Part shown: piece after piece, positions 54,858-63,638 of the stretch
How positions within the stretch are numbered: the stretch's first letter is position 1
Layout of the letters: the number at the start of each line of letters is the position of its first letter
Assembly: GCA_030647905.1 (NCBI GenBank)
Contig: JAUSJA010000008.1
Coordinates: forward strand, 124,001 to 188,000
Direction of reading: 5' to 3'
DNA: 64,000 nucleotides
Source of the DNA: Gemmatimonadaceae bacterium
GTDB lineage: Bacteria > Gemmatimonadota > Gemmatimonadetes > Gemmatimonadales > Gemmatimonadaceae
Notes under the pieces: generated by a model
The model's database searches: none
Seen by the model: the letters and a program-made list of their open reading frames with translations, nothing else
What the model was told of the DNA's origin: nothing
Position numbers and translations under genes: made by a program

Positions 54858-55418
54858 GTGGCCTTCACGGCCCCCGCGGACGCGGCGGCTCAGCGCGCCG
54901 ACAGCACTCGTGCGGGCGTGTCGCGAACCGCGCCACGCACCGCCGCCGATACCTCTGCGCAGCGCTCGATTGCGCCCCGCCGTGCGTTTCTCACTTCTCT
55001 CATCGCGCCGGGACTGATGCAGCTGCGGCTCGGACGTCCCAAGGCGGCAACGCTCTTCCTTGCGGCAGAAGCGGGGACGATCGGCATGTCGGTGAAATCG
55101 TGGAACGATCTCAGCAAGGCGAAAGCGGCCAAGCGGGACACCGTCGGGACCCCGGTCGTGGATGGATCTGGCAAGGCGGTGATCGACACGACGACGGGGC
55201 TGCAGAAAATCACGTACGCTCCGCGCGACCCGAATCTCGTCGGCCGCATTCGCGCGCGGCGCGCGCATCTCGAGGACTGGATCGCGGTGCTCGTGTTCAA
55301 TCACCTCTTCGCGGGAGCGGACGCGTACGTCGCGGCCAATCTGGCAGATGTCAACGCCAATGTGCAGGTCAGCTCGTCGGACCGCGATGTTCGAGTGACG
55401 GCTCGCGTGGCATGGTGA
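54858..55418 (+). CDS. Hypothetical exported protein (DUF5683-like)
   Basis: About 186 residues. The core RRAFLTSLIAPGLMQLRLGRP with following hydrophobic stretch resembles DUF5683 proteins, small membrane-associated proteins of unknown role. The upstream frame runs back through the tRNA-Sec gene, and the apparent signal peptide is encoded straight after the tRNA CCA. The only conventional start after the tRNA is the GTG at 54858, which trims that signal; CTG at 54846 is another possibility. The start is unresolved. Confidence 0.6.
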   Translation: MAFTAPADAAAQRADSTRAGVSRTAPRTAADTSAQRSIAPRRAFLTSLIAPGLMQLRLGRPKAATLFLAAEAGTIGMSVKSWNDLSKAKAAKRDTVGTPVVDGSGKAVIDTTTGLQKITYAPRDPNLVGRIRARRAHLEDWIAVLVFNHLFAGADAYVAANLADVNANVQVSSSDRDVRVTARVAW

Positions 55419-55434
55419 TGGTGTACAAGAGTGC

Positions 55435-56268
55435 ATGACTTCGAAAGCTGAGGACTTTGCTTCCGCCGGATCGGACGCTCCGATCGGCGTATTCGATTCG
55501 GGCATCGGCGGCCTGACGGTCGTTCGGGAGCTCATTCGCCAGCTTCCAAATGAGAGCATCATCTACTTCGGTGACACCGCCCGCGTCCCATACGGTCCAA
55601 AGAGCCCGGACACGGTGCTTCGCTACAGCCGCGAGATCACCAGCTTTCTCCGAGGCGAGGGAGTGAAGGCGGTCGTGATCGCGTGCAACACCGCCACTGC
55701 GCATGCTCTCTCGGCGCTGAAAGAGGAAAACGATCTTCCGATCGTCGGCGTCATCGAGCCCGGAGCGAGAGCCGCGGCCGGCGCCACGCGCAGCGGCAGG
55801 GTCGGCGTAATCGGCACTCAGGGAACGATTCACTCGCGAGCTTATGAGCGAGCCATCTCGGCCGTCTCGCCCGGAGCGGAGATTACGGCGCTGGCGTGCC
55901 CGCTGTTCGTCCCGCTGGTCGAGGAGGGCTGGCTCGACACCGAGGCCACGCGCCTCATCGCGCGTGAATACCTGGAGCCGATGGCCGCAGCGAACGTGGA
56001 CACGCTTGTGCTGGGGTGCACGCACTACCCGTTGCTGAAGCACGTCATCGGTTCGGTGGTGGGCCGCGACGTGCGTCTCATTGACAGCGCGGAGGAGACC
56101 GCGGCGGAGACCGCGACCACTCTGCGCGACGCCGGCCTGGCCCACGAGGCGACCGACGATGCGCGTTACCGCTTCATCGCATCCGATGCGCCCGGGCAGT
56201 TCCTACGCGTCGGCCAGCGCTTTCTCGGCGCGTCTATTGATCGAGTGGAGACAGTCACCCTCGGCTGA
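55435..56268 (+). CDS. murI: Glutamate racemase
   Basis: MurI makes D-glutamate for peptidoglycan. The 277-residue protein has IGVFDSGIGGLTVVRELIRQ, FGDTARVPYGPKS, the first catalytic Cys in VIACNTATA and the second in LVLGCTHYPLL. Length is normal. Its 3' end overlaps the convergent lpxH gene by 66 nt, so both C-termini share that DNA. Confidence 0.95.
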   Translation: MTSKAEDFASAGSDAPIGVFDSGIGGLTVVRELIRQLPNESIIYFGDTARVPYGPKSPDTVLRYSREITSFLRGEGVKAVVIACNTATAHALSALKEENDLPIVGVIEPGARAAAGATRSGRVGVIGTQGTIHSRAYERAISAVSPGAEITALACPLFVPLVEEGWLDTEATRLIAREYLEPMAAANVDTLVLGCTHYPLLKHVIGSVVGRDVRLIDSAEETAAETATTLRDAGLAHEATDDARYRFIASDAPGQFLRVGQRFLGASIDRVETVTLG

Positions 56269-56991
56269 TCCGTCCCGCGTCTCGCGGAGCTCGATGACAT
56301 CCTCGGTCACACGCAGAAAAGTGGGAGCATCGAGCCAGGATCCGGCGTTGCCGAAGACCCCGCCTCCGGGTGCGCGCTCGAGCGCCGCGACGTGTGAATG
56401 CCCGTAGATCAGGAGATCCAGCGCGGGGTCGGCCGCGAGCTGCTGTAGCGCGATCACGCGAAGTCCGCGACCTTCATCGCGCGAGCGGTACGTCCTGCTG
56501 GCACCGGAGCTGCCGACCGCAAGGGCCGTCGCCCAGTCGGGATGCAACGCACGGAATGCCTTGATCGCCGCGCGATTTCGCATGATCGGCCTCACCATTC
56601 TGTATCCGCGGTCCTCTTTCTGACGCAGACCGTCGCCGTGCTCCACGAGAGTGTTCCAGCCGGCCACGCTGCCGCGCCAGGTCGCAGCGTGATAGTCCAC
56701 GCCGATATCGTTGCGCAGCACTTCATCTCCCCAGCAGTCGTGGTTTCCCGCGATCCACGTGATCGGTATCCCGCTCTCGCGCAGATCGGCGAGCGCCGCG
56801 AGCGCCCGGAAGCTGTTTCGCGGAATCACCGTCTTCCACTCGAACCAGAAATCGAACAGGTCGCCGTTGATGAGCAGCGATCCAGCGCGCCCTTCCAGTC
56901 CGCGCAGAAATGAGACGAGCGCCCGCTCGATCACGGGAGAGGCCACGCCAAGATGAGCGTCGGAGACTACATAGCACGGAGCGTTGAGCAC
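56203..56991 (-). CDS. lpxH: UDP-2,3-diacylglucosamine diphosphatase
   Basis: LpxH makes lipid X for lipid A synthesis. The 262-residue metallophosphoesterase has YVVSDAHLGVA, LLINGDLFDFWFEW, TWIAGNHDCW, VEHGDGLRQKEDRGYR and LIYGHSHVAALE. The FEW after DLFDFW and the RGYR block are LpxH-type. It is on the minus strand and converges on murI with a 66-nt overlap. Its presence supports a lipid A-containing outer membrane. LpxI-type alternatives are excluded by these motifs. Confidence 0.88.
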   Translation of the reverse strand: MLNAPCYVVSDAHLGVASPVIERALVSFLRGLEGRAGSLLINGDLFDFWFEWKTVIPRNSFRALAALADLRESGIPITWIAGNHDCWGDEVLRNDIGVDYHAATWRGSVAGWNTLVEHGDGLRQKEDRGYRMVRPIMRNRAAIKAFRALHPDWATALAVGSSGASRTYRSRDEGRGLRVIALQQLAADPALDLLIYGHSHVAALERAPGGGVFGNAGSWLDAPTFLRVTEDVIELRETRDGSAEGDCLHSINRRAEKALADA

Positions 56992-57065
56992 ACGCCAATT
57001 GTAGCGGACGCGCGTGTGCTTTACAAACCGGCGGGCGATTGTCTCAGGCCTTATCTTACTGGGCC

Positions 57066-57488
57066 ATGCCCGCCGCTTCCCCCGTTTCCAGCGAAGTCGA
57101 GTTCCGCGTTCGTTACGCGGAAACCGACCAGATGCAGGTTGTGTATCACGCCAACTATCTCGTGTGGTGCGAAATCGGCCGCACGGATCTGATTCGCCGG
57201 CTCGGTACGTCGTACGCCGACCTCGAGAAGCAGGGGATCAAGCTGGCCGTCGTGGACGCGAGGCTGCGCTACCACGCCGCGGCGCGGTACGAGGATACCA
57301 TTCGCGTTCGTACCATCCTCGTCGAGGCGCGGTCGCGCAGCGTGACCTTCCAGTACACCATCGAGAACGCGGATACCGGCGCGAAGCTCGTCACAGCCCG
57401 CACGACCCTCGCATCGATCAACAGAGACGGAAAACTTGTCGCCATGCCTGAAGAGCTGCGCAGCTCGCTCGAAAATGCAGTCACGTAG
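57066..57488 (+). CDS. Acyl-CoA thioesterase, YbgC/4HBT family
   Basis: The 140-residue hot-dog protein has the catalytic region RVRYAETDQMQVVYHANYLV (Asp and His) followed by WCEIGRTDLIRRLG, the 4-hydroxybenzoyl-CoA thioesterase signature. YbgC-type members hydrolyse acyl-CoA or acyl-ACP and often associate with Tol-Pal. Here no tol genes are adjacent, and a HEAT-cyclophilin gene follows with a 14-nt overlap. The ATG at 57066 is preferred; an in-frame TTG at 57039 would add nine residues. Confidence 0.88.
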   Translation: MPAASPVSSEVEFRVRYAETDQMQVVYHANYLVWCEIGRTDLIRRLGTSYADLEKQGIKLAVVDARLRYHAAARYEDTIRVRTILVEARSRSVTFQYTIENADTGAKLVTARTTLASINRDGKLVAMPEELRSSLENAVT

Positions 57489-59604
57489 GCTCGCGTCGTT
57501 CGTCGTCGCAGCGCTGCTGCTCGGTGCGACCGCGGCGAGCGCATCTGCTCAATCGTCATCCCGCGGGCCTGGCGCGGCCGAAGTCCGTCTCTACGCACAG
57601 CTGATGGCCATGACCGACTCGCGGACGTTCGACCGCGCACTGCTCGACAGCGTGATGGGCTCTTCGTGGGCTCCGCTTCGCGCGGCCGGCGCTCTTGCGG
57701 TTGGACAGGTTGGCGCCGCGCACGGAATGCCCGGCGCGCCAGCGCTGCACGCGCTGCTCCGTGATCGCAATCTCACGGTCGCGTCGAACGCCGCGTATGC
57801 GCTCGGCCTCCTTCGTGATTCAGCCGCCGTGTCCGCGCTTGCGACGGCGCTCTCCGCACAGTCCCGGGTTGCGCGCGAGGCGGCGTGGGCGCTCGGCGAG
57901 ATCGGTGCTCCGGCACGGGGCGCGATAATCGCCGGCCTGGCGAATCCCCGCACCGATGACGCGCGGATGATTCAGCTGCTCCTCGCTGCTGCCAGGCTCC
58001 GGCCGGTACCGGTCGCCGACGTGCGTTCATATCTGGCAATGTCGGCGCGCTCATCGGTGCAGTGGGCAGCGGCCTATGCCATCGCTCGCATTCGCTCGCC
58101 TGCCGGTGTGCGCGATCTCATCTCGCTCGCCACCAATCCGCAGTTCGTCAGGGTATCCGCTGACGAAGCGCGCCTCGGGACCGGCGCGCCTCACGTCGTG
58201 CCGCCGGCCGGCTCACTCACTGCCGACGCCTATGTGTCTGCGCCCACGGGCCGCCAGCGCGCACGCGCCGAGATCGCGCGGGGTCTCGCTCACTCTGCTG
58301 CTGGCGATTCGCTCGCCAACGCCGCGGTTGCTGTTCTGCTGCCGCTCGCCGGCGATCCGTATCCGCACGTGCGCATCAATGCCGTGCGGTCGCTTGGAAC
58401 CTACGGCGCTCGCGGCCGGGAAGCGGTCGTCGCCGCGACAACTGACGCGGATGCCAACACGCGGATCGCGGCCGCACAGTCACTCGGCAACGTCCTCGAT
58501 TCGACGTCCGCCTCATGGACGCCACTTTGGCAACGCGATACTTCGCTGATGTATCGCGCGAGCCTCCTCGCTTCGGCTACCAGTGCCGGCGCGGACCTCG
58601 CGGCATTGAGCGATTGGACGACGCATCGCGACTGGCGCTATCGCGCCGCGGCTCTCAATGCGGCGGGCGGAGCGAATGATCCGGCCGTCGCTGCGCGCGC
58701 GGCGAACGCGATGCTGAAGGACGTTGACGGCAGGGTCCGCGCGGCTGCTTATGGGCTTCTGACAGGAAGCGATACGACAACCCCTTTGCCGGCGGTTCAT
58801 GCCGCGTTGATCGAGGGTCTCACGGACCGTGACTTCTACGCCCGCGCCACAGTCCTCGGCAACATGTCGAGGCATCCGCGTGCTGCAGATGTCCCCGCCG
58901 TTCTGGCGAGCTATTCCCGCTCGCTCGCCGATTCGGGAAACGACGCGCGGATCGCCGCAATTCAGTATTTGGCCGCCGCATGGAAGAATGACAGCGCGTC
59001 GTTCACGCCCGCGCTTCGGAATCAGGTCGCGTCGCTCGGGCCGTCCGACGACCCTCTGGTGCGCGCGGCGGTTGACAGCGCATCCATATTTTCCGCCTGG
59101 CCGTCCACCTCAGGAAACCCTCGGCCTCTTTCGTGGTATCAGAACATCGTCCGCACGTACGTCGTGCCCGCGCTTCGCGGGCAGACGCAGCGCGCGACGA
59201 TCCGTACCCGCCGGGGCGACATCGTTCTCGAGCTGTTCGGCGCCGATGCTCCCATCACCGTCTGGAACTTCATGAATCTTGCGCGTACGGGGTATTACCG
59301 CGGAACCGGATTCCATCGCGTCGTGCCGAATTTCGTCGCGCAGGATGGCGATCCGCGCGATGACGGCAATGGCGGGCCGGGTTATGCCATTCGCGACGAG
59401 ATGAACCCACGACGTTACGAGCGCGGCGCGCTCGGCATGGCTCTCTCCGGCCCCGATACAGGGGGAAGCCAGTACTTCATCACGCATTCCCCGCAGCCGC
59501 ATCTCGACGGTCACTACACGGTGTTCGGACGTGTGCTCCGCGGATATGCGGCGCTCGATGCCGTCGTGCAGGGCGATCGCATTCTGTCAATCGTGGCTCG
59601 ATGA
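57475..59604 (+). CDS. Exported HEAT-repeat protein with C-terminal cyclophilin domain
   Basis: The 709-residue protein has a signal peptide (residues 1-24, ending ASAQ), then a long series of HEAT-like helical repeats (for example LRAAGALAVGQVGAAHG, SNAAYALGLLRDSAAV, REAAWALGEIGAPARG, VRINAVRSLGTYGARG) to about residue 560. The last 135 residues are a cyclophilin peptidyl-prolyl isomerase (TRRGDIVLELFGADAPITVW, GTGFHRVVPNFVAQDGDP, GGSQYFITHSPQPHLDGHY). It probably acts as a periplasmic chaperone on a bound partner. The fusion order, HEAT then PPIase, is unusual. Confidence 0.88.
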   Translation: MQSRRLASFVVAALLLGATAASASAQSSSRGPGAAEVRLYAQLMAMTDSRTFDRALLDSVMGSSWAPLRAAGALAVGQVGAAHGMPGAPALHALLRDRNLTVASNAAYALGLLRDSAAVSALATALSAQSRVAREAAWALGEIGAPARGAIIAGLANPRTDDARMIQLLLAAARLRPVPVADVRSYLAMSARSSVQWAAAYAIARIRSPAGVRDLISLATNPQFVRVSADEARLGTGAPHVVPPAGSLTADAYVSAPTGRQRARAEIARGLAHSAAGDSLANAAVAVLLPLAGDPYPHVRINAVRSLGTYGARGREAVVAATTDADANTRIAAAQSLGNVLDSTSASWTPLWQRDTSLMYRASLLASATSAGADLAALSDWTTHRDWRYRAAALNAAGGANDPAVAARAANAMLKDVDGRVRAAAYGLLTGSDTTTPLPAVHAALIEGLTDRDFYARATVLGNMSRHPRAADVPAVLASYSRSLADSGNDARIAAIQYLAAAWKNDSASFTPALRNQVASLGPSDDPLVRAAVDSASIFSAWPSTSGNPRPLSWYQNIVRTYVVPALRGQTQRATIRTRRGDIVLELFGADAPITVWNFMNLARTGYYRGTGFHRVVPNFVAQDGDPRDDGNGGPGYAIRDEMNPRRYERGALGMALSGPDTGGSQYFITHSPQPHLDGHYTVFGRVLRGYAALDAVVQGDRILSIVAR

Positions 59605-60239
59605 CTCATCGTGCCCGGCCCATCGCACGGGTGGCGCTCCTTGTGCTGCTTGGCGCGTGCGCTCCCCTCGCGGTCCCGCTGGGTGGAATTCCGGCGCCGG
59701 AGCGGCGTCTGCCGGTGATCGAGCTGGCGCCTGGTCATCGGCGCATCGTTTTCCGTTGGAACTACGAGGAGAACAGCCTCATCGCAAAGGGGGAGGGAGC
59801 GATTCGCGCCGCGTCGCCGGACAGCGCTCGGGTTGACCTGTTTGTTGGCAGCGGCGTGGCAGTCGGTCGCGCAGTTCTCATCGGCAACACACTTACCGCG
59901 ACCAATCAGGACCATGTCTCGCGCGTGCTGCCGCCGCCTCCCATGATGTGGGCGGCGCTCGGACGGCTTGCGATTCCGGCGCTTCCGGATACAGTGGTGA
60001 CCGTGGAGGGCGACGTGCTCCACGCTGACATCGGCCGTCCGGCCACCTGGAGGGTGACAGTGCGCGGCACCCGGCTGATGCAGCTCGCGCGTCTGAGTGG
60101 CGGGCGGATCGTGGAACTGGTTACAAGGGATGAAGGCGGGCGTCTTTTATATGAGGTTCCCGGCCGGCGGAAGCTCTGGTTAGGGATCACTCGCGATGAG
60201 GAGGTACCGGCGTTCGATGCATCGATTTGGGGCCGTTAG
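59601..60239 (+). CDS. Putative lipoprotein of unknown function
   Basis: The 212-residue product begins with a lipoprotein signal (VALLVLLGACAP, lipobox Cys at residue 20). The mature part is beta-rich (RRIVFRWNYEENSLIAKGEG, TWRVTVRGTRLMQLARL) and could form a LolA/LolB-like open barrel, but I claim no family. It overlaps the cyclophilin gene in ATGA and lies upstream of the LptE-like lipoprotein, so an envelope role is likely. Confidence 0.7.
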   Translation: MTHRARPIARVALLVLLGACAPLAVPLGGIPAPERRLPVIELAPGHRRIVFRWNYEENSLIAKGEGAIRAASPDSARVDLFVGSGVAVGRAVLIGNTLTATNQDHVSRVLPPPPMMWAALGRLAIPALPDTVVTVEGDVLHADIGRPATWRVTVRGTRLMQLARLSGGRIVELVTRDEGGRLLYEVPGRRKLWLGITRDEEVPAFDASIWGR

Positions 60240-60708
60240 CATCCTCCTGACGATGTCGGCATGCTTCCCGTACGGCTTTGCCGGCGGGGGTTTGCCGTCG
60301 CACGTACGTACGGTCGCCGTGATTCCATTCGAGAATCTCACGTCGGCGCCGGAGATCCAGCAGGAGCTGGCTCTCGCGCTGCGCACGGAGCTGCGGAATC
60401 GCCTCGGCCTCCGCGAAGCGGCGGAGAATCGCGCGAGTGCGATCGTTCGCGGCACAATTCAGCGGTACGAAACCGACATCCCAATCGGCTACAGCGCGAC
60501 CAACAAGGATCAGACGAGCGCGCGGCGGCAGCTGCAGATCTCGGTGGATATAGAGATGGTGGACCAGGTGTCCGGAAAATCTCTCTGGCAGCGGAAGGGG
60601 CTGATGGCGGAAGGTCAGTACGAGGAACGTGGCGAAGCCGGCGGGCGAAAGCAGGCGATCGAGCGCATCGTCAACGAAGTGATTCAGGGAGCCCAGTCAC
60701 AATGGTGA
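60217..60708 (+). CDS. lptE: LptE-like LPS-assembly lipoprotein
   Basis: The 163-residue protein has a lipoprotein signal (LLTMSAC, lipobox Cys near residue 16) and a mature LptE-family domain (VRTVAVIPFENLTSAPEIQQ, RASAIVRGTIQRYE, RQLQISVDIEMVDQVSGKS, LWQRKG). LptE plugs the LptD barrel that inserts LPS into the outer membrane; lptD is not in the window. An AGGAGG lies about 13 nt upstream of ATG 60217; ATG 60196 is an in-frame alternative that overlaps the previous gene more. Confidence 0.78.
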   Translation: MHRFGAVSILLTMSACFPYGFAGGGLPSHVRTVAVIPFENLTSAPEIQQELALALRTELRNRLGLREAAENRASAIVRGTIQRYETDIPIGYSATNKDQTSARRQLQISVDIEMVDQVSGKSLWQRKGLMAEGQYEERGEAGGRKQAIERIVNEVIQGAQSQW

Positions 60709-61076
60709 GCGTCCGCTCCTGCTCGAGCGCGCGCTGCGGCGCGAGCCGCCTCGGCTGCCTTATCCAGGTCATCGTGCTCGGCGCGCTGCTATACTTCGGG
60801 TCCATCGTCGGCGAAGAGGCCCTGATCTACTACCGGTTCCATGACGCAATGAAGAACGAGGCGCGCTTCGCGGCGCGCCGGAGCGATCAGCAGATCAAGG
60901 ATCGGCTGAGAGCTTTTACCGATTCAGTGGATCTGCCTGCTTCCGCGAAGGATGTGAACATCGTTCGCGAAGGAAACACGATCCGGATCTGGAGCGAGTA
61001 CGATCAGGAGTTCAATCTGCCCTTCAACAAGCATCGCATCGTTCACCTCAGGCCGTCAGTCGAGAAATCGTTCTGA
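60702..61076 (+). CDS. Small single-pass membrane protein
   Basis: The 124-residue product has an N-terminal membrane helix (LGCLIQVIVLGALLYFGSI, about residues 18-36) and a short extracytoplasmic domain (DQQIKDRLRAFTDSVDLPAS, DVNIVREGNTIRIWSEYD). No family recognised. The layout resembles DUF4845-type proteins, with one helix followed by a small alpha/beta domain, but this is a resemblance only. It overlaps lptE by 7 nt and ends 26 nt before rfaE2. Position suggests a cell-envelope role. Confidence 0.7.
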   Translation: MVSVRSCSSARCGASRLGCLIQVIVLGALLYFGSIVGEEALIYYRFHDAMKNEARFAARRSDQQIKDRLRAFTDSVDLPASAKDVNIVREGNTIRIWSEYDQEFNLPFNKHRIVHLRPSVEKSF

Positions 61077-61102
61077 GTCCCCGCACTCCCGCTGAAAAAA
61101 TC

Positions 61103-61552
61103 TTGACATGGGACGATGCCCGCCGCTGGCGGTCATCGCGTAACGGACGTGTCGTCTTCACCAACGGCGTCTTCGATCTTCTCCACCCTGGACACGTGGA
61201 TATTCTCACTGCGGCCCGCGCGCGGGGCGATGCGCTCGTCGTGGGCTTGAACAGCGACGCGTCGGTGCGCCGTCTCAAGGGGCCCGGGCGCCCGGTCCGC
61301 AGCGAGGCGGAGCGCGCCTACGTTCTCGCCGCCCTCGAGTCGGTGGACGCGGTCGTTTTGTTCGATCAGGATACGCCGCTCGACCTTGTGCTCGCGCTGC
61401 GACCCGACGTCATCGTAAAAGGCGGTGACTACACCGTCGAGACTATCGCCGGGGGCCGCGAAGTACGGGAGTGGGGCGGGGAAGCGGTGGTGATTCCGCT
61501 GACGCCCGGACAGTCCACAACCTCAATCATAGAGAAGCTGAGTGCCCGATAA
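61103..61552 (+). CDS. rfaE2: D-glycero-beta-D-manno-heptose 1-phosphate adenylyltransferase
   Basis: The 149-residue nucleotidyltransferase makes ADP-heptose for LPS inner core. The motif [19 protein letters not shown] contains the HxGH, and [45 protein letters not shown] and STTSIIEKL complete the family. It lacks the RfaE1 kinase domain, so it is the split form. The start is the TTG at 61103; no good Shine-Dalgarno precedes it, and no upstream start is available in frame. Confidence 0.92.
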   Translation: MTWDDARRWRSSRNGRVVFTNGVFDLLHPGHVDILTAARARGDALVVGLNSDASVRRLKGPGRPVRSEAERAYVLAALESVDAVVLFDQDTPLDLVLALRPDVIVKGGDYTVETIAGGREVREWGGEAVVIPLTPGQSTTSIIEKLSAR

Positions 61553-62267
61553 GGCAGTTGTTCGCACCGACCGCAGCAACTCGGACCTGCGCGTCGTTTC
61601 GCTCGAGCGCGGTGTTGCACCTTATGCCGAGGGATCGTGTCTGGCGACGTTCGGTTCGACGAAGGTCTTGTGCACCGCCTCCGTCGAGACCGGGGTACCG
61701 GCCTGGCGTCGCGGCAGCGGGCTGGGATGGCTCACGGCGGAATATGCGATGCTTCCGCGCGCGACCAAGACCAGGACGTCGCGCGAGCGGTCGCAGGTGG
61801 GCGGCAGAACGCATGAGATCCAGCGACTCATCGGGCGCAGCGTGCGCGCGATGCTCGACGACTTCGCGTTCGGCGAGTTCACTATCAAGCTCGATTGCGA
61901 TGTGCTTGTCGCGGACGGCGGGACTCGAACAGCGGCGATCACCGGTGCGTCGGTTGCGATCGTGGACGCTTTCAACTGGATGGTGGAGACACGCAAGCTT
62001 GGCGCAACGCCCGTCAAGCGGCGGGTCGCCGCGATCAGCGTGGGAGTGATAGGCGGCGAGCCGCGCCTCGATCTCGACTATCCCGAGGACGTGGGTGCGG
62101 AAGTGGACATGAATGTCGTGATGAGCTCGACCGGGCAATTCGTCGAGGTGCAGGGAACGGCGGAGAACGGCACGTTCGATCGCGCGCAGCTCAACTCACT
62201 GCTGGATCTCGCCGTTGCCGGAATCGCGGAGCTCGATCGCAAACAGCAGGAAGCGCTTGCCGGCTGA
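61542..62267 (+). CDS. rph: Ribonuclease PH
   Basis: RNase PH trims tRNA 3' ends phosphorolytically. The 241-residue protein shows [34 protein letters not shown], the phosphate-binding R(T)[16 protein letters not shown] region, [18 protein letters not shown] and the C-terminal [12 protein letters not shown]. The GTG start overlaps rfaE2 by 11 nt. It overlaps rdgB by 11 nt, a pairing common in many bacteria. Confidence 0.96.
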   Translation: MPDKAVVRTDRSNSDLRVVSLERGVAPYAEGSCLATFGSTKVLCTASVETGVPAWRRGSGLGWLTAEYAMLPRATKTRTSRERSQVGGRTHEIQRLIGRSVRAMLDDFAFGEFTIKLDCDVLVADGGTRTAAITGASVAIVDAFNWMVETRKLGATPVKRRVAAISVGVIGGEPRLDLDYPEDVGAEVDMNVVMSSTGQFVEVQGTAENGTFDRAQLNSLLDLAVAGIAELDRKQQEALAG

Positions 62268-62883
62268 TGCCCGCGTCCTGATCGCGACGCGGAGCGCGGG
62301 CAAGCTCAGGGAGTTCCATGGACTGCTTGCCGACGCCGGGCTCACGGGTATCACGCTCGATGAGGCGGGAATCGCCTACTCGCCGGAAGAGGAAGAGATC
62401 GAGTGCCTCGACACCTTCGAGGAAAACGCGCTCGCCAAGGCGCGCTACTTCAATGGACTGTCTGGAATGCCCGTCATCGCCGACGATTCGGGGCTGTCCG
62501 TCGTCGCGCTTGGAGGCGCGCCTGGTATCTGGAGCAAGCGATACTCCGGCCGGGATGATCTGAGCGGCCAGGCGCTGGACGACGCCAACAACGCGAGGCT
62601 TCAAGCCGAGCTTCGCGGGTTTCGCGATACGACTGCGAGTTACATGTGCGCCGCCGCATACGTGAAGGGCCATGAGGAAGTCGTCGCGATCGGACAGACG
62701 TTCGGGAAGATCATCGCCGAGGCCAGGGGCGACCACGGATTCGGCTACGATCCGTACTTCTATTCCACCGAATTGAGCAAGACGTTCGGCGAAGCTGGCA
62801 TCGAGGAGAAGGCGGTAGTGAGCCATCGCGGGCGGGCTTTCCGCGGCCTCGTTGCCGCGTTGCGCGTTCGCCGTGGCGGATAG
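62257..62883 (+). CDS. rdgB: XTP/dITP diphosphatase (HAM1/RdgB)
   Basis: RdgB hydrolyses dITP, XTP and ITP, keeping deaminated purines out of nucleic acid. The 208-residue product has [46 protein letters not shown]-type [12 protein letters not shown] and [13 protein letters not shown]. The TTG at 62257 is preferred because AGGAAG lies just upstream; the frame is open further inside rph. It overlaps rph by 11 nt. Confidence 0.93.
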   Translation: MPADARVLIATRSAGKLREFHGLLADAGLTGITLDEAGIAYSPEEEEIECLDTFEENALAKARYFNGLSGMPVIADDSGLSVVALGGAPGIWSKRYSGRDDLSGQALDDANNARLQAELRGFRDTTASYMCAAAYVKGHEEVVAIGQTFGKIIAEARGDHGFGYDPYFYSTELSKTFGEAGIEEKAVVSHRGRAFRGLVAALRVRRGG

Positions 62884-62901
62884 TAGTTTGCGAGAGTTGT
62901 T

Positions 62902-62975
62902 CGGGGCGTAGCGTAGCCCGGTATCGCGCCTGCTTTGGGAGCAGGAGGTCCCCGGTTCAAATCCGGGCGCCCCGA
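62902..62975 (+). tRNA. tRNA-Pro (anticodon TGG)
   Basis: A full 7-bp acceptor (62902-62908 with 62968-62974), anticodon stem CTGCT/AGCAG around the TGG anticodon, and T stem CCCGG-TTCAAAT-CCGGG give a 74-nt tRNA. The CCA is not encoded, unlike the tRNA-Sec. It lies 18 nt after rdgB. Confidence 0.95.
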
Positions 62976-62987
62976 CTTTTTAACACA

Positions 62988-63018
62988 AAGCCCTGCCGTT
63001 CTTTCGTCGGCAGGGCTT
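62988..63018 (+). terminator. Strong hairpin after tRNA-Pro
   Basis: An 11-bp perfect stem (62988-62998 with 63008-63018) with a 9-nt loop lies 12 nt after the tRNA. No T-tract follows on the plus strand, so it may be a processing or stabilising hairpin or a rho-assisted terminator. The remaining gap to 63122 holds nothing I recognise. Confidence 0.5.
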
Positions 63019-63122
63019 GGTGCTTCGTTGAGTTTCTTTGCCCGTACCTTTGCCTGTTTGGCGGGAAATCAGGGGGTTTCGCTTTCAGGATTCCGTTCAG
63101 GACACCGGCTGCTTTTCGAGGC

Positions 63123-63638
63123 CTACCGAATCACCAGCCTGTCCTGCAGCTCTCGATGGATCGAAACCCACGGCGCGTTCGGAATGTTCTTCAAGCCGGT
63201 AGCCCAGCGCTGACTCGGCATCAGCCGAGCCTCGATTCCCATGCGGATCTTGCTCTCTGATTGCCGGATACGGAAGGTGTAACGCTGCTCGCTGGTAGCG
63301 CCTTGACTCACGATTGACCGACCCCTTCCGTCTCTCAGCCCGGTATATAGCGTGACAGACATGTCGACCGGCCGCCATTCAGTGCGCACGTAGCCGCTCT
63401 CCTTGTCGAGAACGCCTATGGCCGCCCGTTCTGAGACGACGTCCATGACAGTCTTCCAGGTTCGATCGAAGTCCTTCGACTCGATCGGAATGTCAACCCA
63501 GAACGGCCATTCGTTGACGGTTATCTGCGCCGGCAATCCAGTGAGTCCGACTGGCTCGGGAGGTGGTGGTGGCGCCGACGCGCAACCGAGAGCGATCATA
63601 CCCGTTACTATCGTAGTCGCGAGACGAGCAAGGACCAT
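63123..63638 (-). CDS. Putative lipoprotein of unknown function
   Basis: The 171-residue product has a signal ending in the lipobox MIALGC (Cys about residue 19), then a Pro run (ASAPPPPPEP) and a domain of alternating strands (FWVDIPIESKDFDRTWKTVM, VTLYTGLRDGRGRSIVSQGA). No family recognised. GGAGGA lies 8 nt upstream of the ATG at 63638. It faces the lplA end and is separated from tRNA-Pro by a short gap. Probably a monocistronic envelope protein; nothing indicates the partner. Confidence 0.72.
   Translation of the reverse strand: MVLARLATTIVTGMIALGCASAPPPPPEPVGLTGLPAQITVNEWPFWVDIPIESKDFDRTWKTVMDVVSERAAIGVLDKESGYVRTEWRPVDMSVTLYTGLRDGRGRSIVSQGATSEQRYTFRIRQSESKIRMGIEARLMPSQRWATGLKNIPNAPWVSIHRELQDRLVIR

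Noticed and set aside
62902-63122. tRNA-Pro 3' end as an integration attachment site
   Set aside because: No integrase, no duplicated tRNA 3' end and no foreign-looking genes are visible nearby.
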